Source: DATBRG01 sp036560445 (GTDB taxonomy: Bacteria > Pseudomonadota > Gammaproteobacteria > Burkholderiales > Methylophilaceae). Taken from it: a stretch of DNA of 64,000 nucleotides. Numbering within the stretch: the first letter of the stretch is position 1; each line of letters opens with the position of its first letter. This document shows, one piece after another, positions 8,486-16,500 of this stretch. Both the position numbers and the translations under genes were made by a program. Below the pieces are notes generated by a model, which had not been told where the DNA came from, made no database searches, and saw only the letters and a program-made list of their open reading frames with translations. The stretch is taken from positions 1 through 64,000 of the forward strand of contig DATBRG010000004.1 in NCBI GenBank assembly GCA_036560445.1, in the 5' to 3' direction.

Positions 8486-8501
8486 TGGCATGGCTATTGC
8501 T
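8486..8501 (+). promoter_or_regulatory. Sigma-54 promoter of the candidate small RNA
   Basis: TGGCAT-GGCTA-TTGCT is a full match to the -24/-12 consensus. The GG and GC doublets (8487-8488, 8499-8500) are 12 bp apart. The first half, TGGCAT, is identical to that of the operon promoter at 5480. Predicted start is near 8511-8513. No credible protein-coding frame lies between here and the terminator at 8602. Confidence 0.8.
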
Positions 8502-8511
8502 AATACTAAAC

Positions 8512-8626
8512 CAAGCATAATTTGCTTCGCATATCTCTAAGTGTATTGAAGAGATCAAGAACACATTAGCGCTTGGTTTCCATGTTATCTCCTCCTCCCT
8601 CCGGGCGCGCCAGCGCCCGTTTTTTT
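8512..8626 (+). ncRNA. Candidate nitrogen-regulated (NtrC/RpoN) small RNA, about 115 nt, with anti-Shine-Dalgarno segment
   Basis: The unit is bounded by its own sigma-54 promoter (8486-8501) and an intrinsic terminator (8602-8626). Visible folding: the 5' end CCAAGC (8511-8516) pairs with GCTTGG (8571-8576), extending to 9 bp in DNA. An inner hairpin ATCTCT/AGAGAT lies at 8533-8555. The stretch 8577-8601 is left unpaired and contains TCTCCTCCTCCCTCC, complementary to Shine-Dalgarno sequences. The segment 8581-8593 is exactly complementary to the ribosome-binding site and ATG of pilE (23877-23889). There is no good ORF on either strand. An analogous NtrC/RpoN-dependent RNA, NrsZ, is known in Pseudomonas aeruginosa; no sequence relationship is claimed. 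The start is predicted from the promoter, so the 5' end is accurate to only a few bases. Confidence 0.68.
8602..8626 (+). terminator. Intrinsic terminator of the small-RNA unit
   Basis: A perfect 7-bp GC-rich stem CGGGCGC/GCGCCCG closes over GCCA and is followed by seven Ts (8620-8626). It lies 58 bp upstream of the gshA start, so the sigma-54 transcript should stop before gshA. Confidence 0.92.
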
Positions 8627-8684
8627 CGCCCGGTATTTGGTCAAGTAAGCTAAAATTGGCTGCTACTTTATTATTGGCTGGATT

Positions 8685-9962
8685 ATGGTTCCTCATCTCA
8701 CCACCGCACTCAATGGCCCGCTACTAACGCTGGAAAAACGCATGCTAGATGCCATGCCTAAAATTGAGCACTGGTTCCGCTCGCAATGGCTGGAGTACGG
8801 AACACCATTCTATGCTTCCGTAGATTTACGCAACTCCGGCTTCAAGCTTGCTCCCGTAGATACCAACCTGTTCCCGGGAGGGTTTAACAACCTCAACCCG
8901 GCCTTTCATCAGCTATGTGTACAAGCTGCTATGGCAGCGATAGAGAAGGTATGCCCTGAAGCACATCGCCTGCTGGTGGTTCCTGAGAACCACACACGCA
9001 ACACCTACTATTTGCGCAATGTAGCAGCACTCACCAACATTCTGCGCCAGGCTGGTCTGGAAGTACGCATCGGCAGTATCTCACCAGAGATTACTGAGCC
9101 AACCAACCTGGAAACCCATGATGGCCACAGCATACTGCTGGAACCGGTACAGCGTCGCGGCAATCGACTGGTATTAGAAGGCTTTGACAGTTGCGCCGTG
9201 CTATTGAATAACGATCTGTCAGGGGGAGTGCCTGACATTCTGAAGGGCTTGGAACAAACCATCATTCCACCTTTACACGCTGGCTGGGCAACACGACGTA
9301 AATCCCAGCATTTTTCTGCCTACAATAAAGTAGCGGGAGAGTTTGCCAAATTACTGGGGATTGATGAGTGGCTGGTTAATCCTTACTTTGAGACATGCGG
9401 AGAAATTGATTTCCATGCTCGTACCGGAGAAGACTGCCTTGCAGCTAAAGTTGAAGAATTACTGGCAAAAATTCGTACCAAATATAATGAATATGGCGTA
9501 AAGCAGGATCCATTTGTAATCGTCAAAGCCGATGCTGGCACCTATGGTATGGGTATCATGACAGTAAAAAGCCCGGATGATGTTCGCGATCTCAACCGCA
9601 AACAACGCAACAAAATGTCGGTCGTGAAAGAAGGGTTACAGGTATCAGAAGTCATCCTGCAAGAAGGTGTTTATACCTTCGAAAATATCAATGATGCCGT
9701 CGCCGAGCCAGTGGTATACATGATAGATCACTATGTTGTCGGAGGTTTCTACCGCGTACACACCGGTCGGGATATCGATGAGAACCTCAATGCGCCAGGG
9801 ATGCATTTCGTACCTCTGGCTTTCGATACGCCATGTTCACTACCGGATTGCGCTGGCGCCCCGGATGCGGCACCGAACCGCTTTTATGCCTATGGCGTGG
9901 TAGCACGTCTAGCATTATTGGCTGCAGCCATTGAACTGCAGGAAAATGACCCTGACAGCTAA
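8685..9962 (+). CDS. gshA: Glutamate-cysteine ligase, betaproteobacterial type
   Basis: First enzyme of glutathione synthesis, forming gamma-glutamylcysteine from Glu and Cys with ATP. The 425-residue protein belongs to the GshA type found in Betaproteobacteria and acidithiobacilli, unrelated in overall sequence to E. coli GshA. Signatures are YASVDLRNSGFKLAPVDTNL, FPGGFNNLNP, VVPENHTRNTYY, and an ATP-grasp-like segment FVIVKADAGTYGMGIMTVKS. gshB follows with 1 bp between stop and start. ATG 8685 is used; no earlier in-frame start is attractive. Glutathione also serves C1 and redox metabolism in methylotrophs. Confidence 0.92.
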   Translation: MVPHLTTALNGPLLTLEKRMLDAMPKIEHWFRSQWLEYGTPFYASVDLRNSGFKLAPVDTNLFPGGFNNLNPAFHQLCVQAAMAAIEKVCPEAHRLLVVPENHTRNTYYLRNVAALTNILRQAGLEVRIGSISPEITEPTNLETHDGHSILLEPVQRRGNRLVLEGFDSCAVLLNNDLSGGVPDILKGLEQTIIPPLHAGWATRRKSQHFSAYNKVAGEFAKLLGIDEWLVNPYFETCGEIDFHARTGEDCLAAKVEELLAKIRTKYNEYGVKQDPFVIVKADAGTYGMGIMTVKSPDDVRDLNRKQRNKMSVVKEGLQVSEVILQEGVYTFENINDAVAEPVVYMIDHYVVGGFYRVHTGRDIDENLNAPGMHFVPLAFDTPCSLPDCAGAPDAAPNRFYAYGVVARLALLAAAIELQENDPDS

Positions 9963-9963
9963 T

Positions 9964-10923
9964 ATGCATTTAGCTTTCATTCTCGATCCGCTAGATACGC
10001 TCAAAGCCTACAAGGATACTAGCCTCGCTATCATGCGCGAGGCCGCTCAGCGCGGGCATCAGCTATATGTAGGGATGCAGGGGGGGCTGCTACTGCGCCA
10101 TGACAAGGTCAAACTTATCACGCAATCTTTCAAGTTTATCGATATGCCTGACTGGTATGGTCTCGGGTTAGCCAACGAATCAGCGCTCTGCGATTTTGAT
10201 GCTGTGCTCATGCGTAAAGACCCGCCATTCGATAATGAATACTTGTACAGCACCTATCTACTGGAACTGGCTGCAGGGCAAGGTGCTCGCATCCTTAATA
10301 ATCCAGCTTCTGTGCGTAGTTGGAACGAAAAACTTTCGATAGCACGTTTCTCACAATTTGCACCGGCATTTTTAGTTACCCGCGACAACGATTTAATCCG
10401 TGATTTTCTGGCTGAGCACGGCGATATTGTGGTCAAACCGCTTGATGGTATGGGGGGTAGTGGGGTATTTAGGCTACAAACAGGAGATCCGAATATCAAC
10501 GTTATCCTCGAAACCATTACTGATCTAGGTCAGCGCATGGTAATGGCACAACGTTATTTGCTGCAAATCAAGCAGGGCGACAAACGCATCATCGTTATTG
10601 ATGGAGAACCATTACCGTATGCACTGGCCCGTATCCCCAAAGCAGGGGAAACCCGTGGCAACCTCGCTGCCGGGGGTACCGGGGTAGCGCAACTCCTCAC
10701 AGATCGTGACCGAGAGATAGCCACTATCGTAGGCAAGGTACTGAAGCAGCACGGCCTGTTCCTAGTCGGTCTCGATGTCATTGGTGATTACCTTACCGAA
10801 ATCAACGTCACCAGCCCGACTGGTATGGTAGAAATCGCCACACAAACCCAAGGCATGAAACAAGCGTGTAATCCAGCACAAATATTCGTGGACGTACTGG
10901 AACGTGAATGCGCCACTACTTAG
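9964..10923 (+). CDS. gshB: Glutathione synthetase
   Basis: Second enzyme of glutathione synthesis, adding Gly to gamma-glutamylcysteine. The ATP-grasp fold is shown by VVKPLDGMGGSGVFRL, AQRYLLQIKQGDKRIIVIDG and FLVGLDVIGDYLTEINVTSPTG. The start at 9964 (MHLAFILDPLDTLKAYKDTS) matches the family N-terminus. An alternative ATG at 9946, six codons upstream, has an AGGAAA ribosome-binding site and cannot be excluded. Length (319) is normal. It overlaps apbE by 16 bp, so gshA-gshB-apbE form one operon. Confidence 0.94.
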   Translation: MHLAFILDPLDTLKAYKDTSLAIMREAAQRGHQLYVGMQGGLLLRHDKVKLITQSFKFIDMPDWYGLGLANESALCDFDAVLMRKDPPFDNEYLYSTYLLELAAGQGARILNNPASVRSWNEKLSIARFSQFAPAFLVTRDNDLIRDFLAEHGDIVVKPLDGMGGSGVFRLQTGDPNINVILETITDLGQRMVMAQRYLLQIKQGDKRIIVIDGEPLPYALARIPKAGETRGNLAAGGTGVAQLLTDRDREIATIVGKVLKQHGLFLVGLDVIGDYLTEINVTSPTGMVEIATQTQGMKQACNPAQIFVDVLERECATT

Positions 10924-11957
10924 CTGTTTTACTGATTTTACTCTCAGGTTGTGTGTTATCTAGCTGCACGCGAGAGCCACTCTACCAATCACAAAGTTAT
11001 GTATTTGGTACTCTGGTAGATGTCAGCATTTATGGTGAGGATGGATATCGTGCGCGCCTACTGGCCAACGATGTTCTAGAAGACTTTCAAGGTCTACATA
11101 ACCGCCTGCACGCCTGGCAAGAAGGTAGTGACTTAAACAAATTAAATGTAGCGTTTGCTGAAAGCGACAAGCCATTCCCCATCAGCAAGGAATTAGCGCA
11201 AATTATCAGCAATGCCCAGGCTTTGTCTGTCCAGTCTAACGGGCTATTTAATCCAGCGATAGGCAGACTCATCAATCTATGGGGATTTCAACGCGACCAA
11301 TTTTCACCAGTTAAAATTGATAAGGCCGCTATTACCGAACTGGTCAAAGCTGCCCCGCAAATGACGGATATCGTTGTTGAGAAAAATGATACTGCCTACA
11401 GTAAGAATCGCAAGGTAAGGTTAGACTTGGGCGGATATGCCAAGGGCTACGCACTGGATCGTGCAGCCAGCTATTTACGAAGCCATGGTGTTAAAAATGC
11501 GTTGATTAATATTGGTGGCAATATTATTGCACTTGGTACACATGGTGATCACCCCTGGCGAGTAGGTATTCAGGACCCGCGTAAACCTGGGCCGATTGCC
11601 ACGCTGGATCTGGGGGATGGCTGGGCGATAGGGACTTCAGGTGACTACCAACGTTATTTTGAACTTGATGGTAAACGTTACTGCCATATCATCGACCCGC
11701 GGGATGGCTATCCGGCGCAAGGAACTGAGGCGGTGACTGTGTTGGTACCACCCGGAAAGAATGCAGGAACTCTTTCAGACGTAGCATCTAAACCCATATT
11801 TATTTCGTCACAGGAACAACGTGTAAAAGCGGCGCACAGCATGGGAATCAGCAATTTCATGGTCATCGACACACAAGGCAAGGTTTTCGTCAGTGAAGAA
11901 ATGAAAAAGCGCCTGCAGTGGGTTGAAAAAGATGTCACGGCTCAGTCCCTTCAATAG
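10908..11957 (+). CDS. apbE: FAD:protein FMN transferase (ApbE), lipoprotein
   Basis: Attaches FMN covalently to Thr/Ser of target proteins such as NqrB/NqrC, RnfD/RnfG and related flavoproteins in the periplasm. The lipoprotein signal (LAVLLILLSGCVLSSC) has a Cys at about 15 or 20. Signatures are LDLGGYAKGYALDRAASYL, INIGGNIIALG, WAIGTSGDYQRYFELDGK and HIIDPRDGYPAQG (Mg-binding region). It overlaps gshB at the start and the NusG-domain gene at the end. No Nqr or Rnf gene is in the window, so its target is not visible. Confidence 0.93.
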   Translation: MRHYLAVLLILLSGCVLSSCTREPLYQSQSYVFGTLVDVSIYGEDGYRARLLANDVLEDFQGLHNRLHAWQEGSDLNKLNVAFAESDKPFPISKELAQIISNAQALSVQSNGLFNPAIGRLINLWGFQRDQFSPVKIDKAAITELVKAAPQMTDIVVEKNDTAYSKNRKVRLDLGGYAKGYALDRAASYLRSHGVKNALINIGGNIIALGTHGDHPWRVGIQDPRKPGPIATLDLGDGWAIGTSGDYQRYFELDGKRYCHIIDPRDGYPAQGTEAVTVLVPPGKNAGTLSDVASKPIFISSQEQRVKAAHSMGISNFMVIDTQGKVFVSEEMKKRLQWVEKDVTAQSLQ

Positions 11958-12345
11958 AGATCAAGCTTCTCTTTACAACTTCCCCAGACCATTAGTAGGT
12001 GACTGGCTAGTTATCGGCGCCAGCTTAATGGTCGTCATTTTTTTATTCCAGACTTTGTGGCACAGCGAACACGCGACTAAATTACGTATTCGCCAAGGTA
12101 AAGCCATCTATGCCACGCTGAGTCTTGATCAGGATAGGATTCTCGATATCCATGGCCCCTTGGGAGATTCACGAGTAGTTGTGCATCATGGACAGGTGCA
12201 CTTCGAGCATTCGCCCTGCCTCAATCAATATTGTGTTCATCAAGGCTGGCTGAACCGTGCAGGTCAGGTTGCCATCTGCCTGCCAAATCAGGTCAGCCTG
12301 GAGTTGCTGGGTAACAAGAAAACTTATGACTCACTTAATTATTAA
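11932..12345 (+). CDS. Membrane-anchored NusG domain II protein
   Basis: About 137 residues: one transmembrane helix (WLVIGASLMVVIFLFQTLWH, about 22-42), then a small beta-rich NusG_II-type domain (GKAIYATLSLDQDRILDIHG, PLGDSRVVVHHGQVHFEHSPC, CVHQGW, AICLPNQVSLEL). The two Cys in SPCLNQYC and a third in AICLPN are typical of the family. Function is unknown; such genes commonly sit with apbE and Gx-type transporters. I use ATG 11932 inside the end of apbE rather than the TTG three codons upstream. Confidence 0.8.
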   Translation: MSRLSPFNRDQASLYNFPRPLVGDWLVIGASLMVVIFLFQTLWHSEHATKLRIRQGKAIYATLSLDQDRILDIHGPLGDSRVVVHHGQVHFEHSPCLNQYCVHQGWLNRAGQVAICLPNQVSLELLGNKKTYDSLNY

Positions 12346-12356
12346 TCATCTGTGTC

Positions 12357-12872
12357 ATGCTTAACCAGCAAAAATTAACCATTCAAACTACCGACGATGA
12401 CCACCGCATAGCAAGGCTGGCAGCCTTGGCGATTGGCTTACACCTGATTGAGTCGATTGTGCCATCACCTCTTCCTGGAGTAAAACCAGGTATAGCCAAT
12501 ATCATCACACTTTATGTGCTGTACCGTTTTGATTTAGCGACCGCAGCCTGGGTCGCCTTGCTAAGAGTGTTTGCCGGTAGTTTTTTACTCGGGCAATTTT
12601 TATCTCCTACCTTTGTTCTCAGCCTGAGTGGTGCAATTTGCAGCCTAGTGATTCTTGCGATTGCCATTAAACTGCCAAACAAATATTTTGGCCCAATTAG
12701 CCTGAGCATATTTGCCTCTTTCGCGCATATTGCTGGCCAACTTGTGGTGGTGCGTCTTTGGTTGATTCCACATGCAGGGGTGGCTTATCTGGTCCCGGTA
12801 TTTGCTGCTGCGGCGCTTTTGTTCGGAATTATTAATGGCCTTATTGCATCCGGATTATTGGCCAATCGATAA
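12357..12872 (+). CDS. Gx transporter family membrane protein
   Basis: A 171-residue hydrophobic protein with about five transmembrane segments. The motif ESIVPSPLPGVKPGIANIIT near the N-terminus is the hallmark of the Gx family (once called heptaprenyl diphosphate synthase component I), related to small-molecule ECF-type S components. It is the last gene of the gsh-apbE-NusG_II run. The substrate is unknown; the name heptaprenyl synthase should not be taken literally. Confidence 0.82.
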   Translation: MLNQQKLTIQTTDDDHRIARLAALAIGLHLIESIVPSPLPGVKPGIANIITLYVLYRFDLATAAWVALLRVFAGSFLLGQFLSPTFVLSLSGAICSLVILAIAIKLPNKYFGPISLSIFASFAHIAGQLVVVRLWLIPHAGVAYLVPVFAAAALLFGIINGLIASGLLANR

Positions 12873-12912
12873 AAGATATTAAGAAAATAAAGAACTGCCT
12901 ATTAAGTATCTA

Positions 12913-13536
12913 TTAATTATCACGCACGACCTCCACTGTTTCAGTCGTAGTATAAGACTTGCCAGTAATCAGATAATTCTTTTGTCTTAATCGCTGCTCC
13001 ATTTTGCTCAACCCTTCTTCAGTTATTGCCGGAAGTTTATTCCAGATAATCTGCTGAACTTTTCCATCCGCATCTATTAACAATAATGCTTGCACCTGAC
13101 TGGCAGAATCCGACTCCTGACTCCTGATTGTTGGATCGGAAGGGGTAGACTTTACCTCCTTACCTGATAAAGAATTTTGGATGTCAATTACATGATTATT
13201 TGCAGGATTCGTTGTAGTTTTCTGTGGTGAAGATGATATTGGTTTCTCAATAGTCATCTGTTCAATCTCTGGTTTTTCTTTTGTAATTTCAGGCTGTTCT
13301 TCAATAGGCTCTGAAAGCGGCTTCTCAGCGCTAGCAGGTTCGATAATTGCCGAGTTTGGCGCCGGCGCCAGGCTAACTGTTAACACAATATCGCTTTTAA
13401 GCACGTTCACCGGACGAGCCGGATTTAGAAATACAAGTACAGTGAAATGCAGCAATATAGAAAAAAATAAGGCCACCCGGAATGAAACATCCGGGCGGCC
13501 AGAATAATATGAACTGCTTCTAAATACCGATACCAC
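12913..13536 (-). CDS. TonB-like single-span protein at the end of the pilus operon
   Basis: 207 residues with a TonB-like layout. A short cytoplasmic start precedes one transmembrane helix (VALFFSILLHFTVLVFL, about 21-37). A long Pro/Glu/Lys-rich periplasmic spacer follows (about 60-140, PLSEPIEEQPEITKEKPEIE). The small C-terminal domain reads VQALLLIDADGKVQQIIWN, like the TonB C-terminal strand pattern. It starts with GTG 2 nt after the pilY1 stop, so co-expression with the minor pilins is likely. No ExbB/ExbD is nearby. Whether it works with a TonB receptor or with the pilus is unknown. Confidence 0.6.
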   Translation of the reverse strand: MVSVFRSSSYYSGRPDVSFRVALFFSILLHFTVLVFLNPARPVNVLKSDIVLTVSLAPAPNSAIIEPASAEKPLSEPIEEQPEITKEKPEIEQMTIEKPISSSPQKTTTNPANNHVIDIQNSLSGKEVKSTPSDPTIRSQESDSASQVQALLLIDADGKVQQIIWNKLPAITEEGLSKMEQRLRQKNYLITGKSYTTTETVEVVRDN

Positions 13537-13538
13537 AA

Positions 13539-16500
13539 TTAATAGAGATCAAGCTCTCTCCACGAGTTACGCTTGCCTTGGAACTTATCTGTTTCAACAG
13601 GCGGCGGTATCGTTATATGTTGATCATCAGATGTCGTCACGATAGCGCCTATCGTACCATCTGGCAGTTGGATTACGTTGATACCTACAATCAATGCATT
13701 AGCGAGATATTTCGAAGCAATGCCACTAGCTCCTGCTACTGAAAGACCAGTTCTGAAATCAATATAATTCAGGAAAGAAGAACCTCCTGTGGTACAGGCA
13801 CTAGAAGCCGGAATATTACTACCAATTGTCAACGTACCCAGCGTCAGGTTCATATCCACGTTCATGCGCTCCCCACTCTCGGGAAAATCAACAAACCAAC
13901 CACCGTAGTCAGTAAAGTTAACTGATGCTCCCGATTCATTAATGCAGTTACCAGTAGTGCTACTAATCTGAGAACTTGTCCCGCTACATATCTTCCGTGC
14001 AATACTGCCATCCGGGGCAAGAATCTGACTACCATCGTTTGCCTTGCTTATCAGCTTGCGTTGCGCAAATAGAGGTACAGTGCTTCCGCCGACTGTACCT
14101 GTATCCGTTCTAGGATTCCAAGTTGCTTGTGTAGAGCCCCCAAGATTTGCTGCTCCCAAAGTATCTTTGATGGCATAAAAACTTTGCGTACTCGTGTCTT
14201 GCAGGTCGGGATCACCCAGATACTCTCCCGTACCGACATAAACCACACGTATACCACTCACCAGACTAAGCTCTGGCCTTGTGGTAATAGGCTGAGCCGT
14301 ACCTGCTGCGTTTTGCAAATGGGCGAGCTTCAACACTGCGACACCACTATGTCCAGTTGCCGAAGGATTCAAGTCAAACCGCCACAAATCGCCGTTCAGA
14401 TCGCCAGCATACATATAATCCGCGGTGTTATCGCTCTGGAGGTCCGTAATGTAAGAAGAAAGCTTACCTAGATTACTAGGTGATGTAGCAGTGCCCGAAC
14501 CAGTACTTAGTGGGAACCCAGACTTAATAGCACCTGTCTTGGGATTCAGGGCATACAGATAGCCTTTGCCATCCGCATTGTTATAGCCAGATGAGACGAA
14601 GACGGCCCAGTCTCCGTTTGGCAACTTGTTGATTGATGGGTTACCGTAGCTATAGCCTAGATTTGTATCACTGAATTCCCATAGATATTTCGGGTTTTGC
14701 GGGTCTGTGATATCCATTGCATAGTAGCCCTTTGCCCCCCGGCCAAAACCACCTACCAATATAGTGTGCCAGTCACTTGTGCTTCCACCAAAATTAACAT
14801 CTCCTACAGATATAGGGCCGTCCACAAAATATGCATGTAAATCGGTATAGCTGGTGTCTGCAAGGATTTTTATATTCGGCAGTACTGCTTTAGGGATAAA
14901 TGCCCAAAGTTCGGAACCGCTATCTGCGTCGAACGCGTGCAGCATACCGTCATTAGCGGACACATAAACCACACCATCACGGTTCTGGACAGTGGCAGAT
15001 GCGACGTAAGCGCTAAAGCCAGCATCAGTATAGCTAAACGCTGGGCGTTTGACGAAAACCGGCTGCGTATTCACGATATCACCCAATACATGGGTACGCA
15101 GACGCCAGATATCATGGTGACCAGAGGCTGTGGTACTTTCCAGACTGCGGTCGCCACGCAAGAAATCTACCAGATTACTGGCGGTAATATCACTAGCATG
15201 TACTGCATTAACAGTAGAGTATTGGCTTAAACTAGAAGGATCAAAATAACCTTGCTCGGTGCTATTAGCCAGATTGGCGTAGGTGAACAAGCGTGGTGTA
15301 GCACCACTGGCATTCGAAGTAGGCGTCATATAAATATTACGGGTGCTCCATGTGGCGGCATCCAGTATGCTCTGTGCTGCCCATATACAACCGGAACCCG
15401 TGGAGCCACAATCAGTATCTTCAGAAACGTTACCGGTAATAAGATCAATGGTACGCTTTTCAAGATTACCCACCCAGTTCACGGTCTGGTAATTACCTAC
15501 ATAGGCAAAGTTATCCCCTTGTACCTGCTGCAAGCTGGAAGTTGCTGCTGCCGCTGCAGAACCAGTTCGCGCATTAATACTGGTGAGTGTGTCACTAAAC
15601 CCTTTACTGACTGATACTGGGTCACGTGCACTGAAATACCTACCGTTACCGTTAACCGAAGCATGCCAGAGGTCATCAATCGTTGTCGGGTCATTCTGCT
15701 TCGGTGCGGGCCAGTTCTTATAATTACCGTTTATGTCGGGATTATTGATATCGAAATAGTCACCGCTGGTATCTGTCTGATATGTAGCGCTATATCTGAG
15801 AGTCCCTGGTACACCAAGCCCCATACCAAAGAACACCATATGCTGTTGCTGGTTACTATCATCCGCACTCTTGAAAACGTTATTTTCTGATACATCCAGA
15901 CCGGTAGCAGCACTGATATTATTGCCCAGAGCCGGATCGCGTAAATCTGTCTTATAAAAATACTCTGTAACATCGGCCAGCGTACCGCAACTTGAATAAT
16001 TACTATCAGTGCAAGCACTTGTAGCCGCCACCGCACCATCAAAGCGAGGGCGCGCAGTAGGTGAGCTATTAACGTTATCCTGGTTACCAATCAGCGTTGT
16101 GCCATCAATTTGGGTAAGGTTAGTATAGGAATCAGAGTTCCAGTAACCATCAGTGACCAACAAAGTGAAGTTTTGCTGGCACGAATACTGTATGGGCTCA
16201 ATCGTGGTAGCTGGGGTCGCAGCAACTGCATCGATCCCTCCAGCCATATCAACAACATTACTGATAGTGATGCTTCCAGTGCCCCCGGTACTAATTGTCA
16301 AACCGTTACCATTCAAGCTGGAACCACTGCCTACCGGTGCGGTAATAGTAAGCGTTCCACTACTGGCCGAGACCGAGTAATTCGGATACCCCAATGAGGT
16401 ATACGCTGACGAAGCAATGTAGGTATTCATGGCAGTAGCCAAGTTGCTTGCCACGGTAGTACGTTGGGTAGTACTGCAGGGGCTGCTACAACCAGAGACA

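Noticed and set aside
8315..8518. Minus-strand 67-codon frame starting MLGLVLAIAMPALDREQ in the amtB-gshA gap
   Set aside because: It would run into the amtB terminator, has no ribosome-binding site at its ATG, and overlaps the promoter of the small RNA. The good-looking minus-strand ribosome-binding site near 8590 leads into only five codons (MEKTR-like) before a stop.
8486..8684. Sigma-54 promoter driving gshA instead of a small RNA
   Set aside because: A strong intrinsic terminator (8602-8626) stands between promoter and gshA. Nitrogen control of glutathione synthesis has no obvious rationale. Read-through is possible but not the simplest reading.
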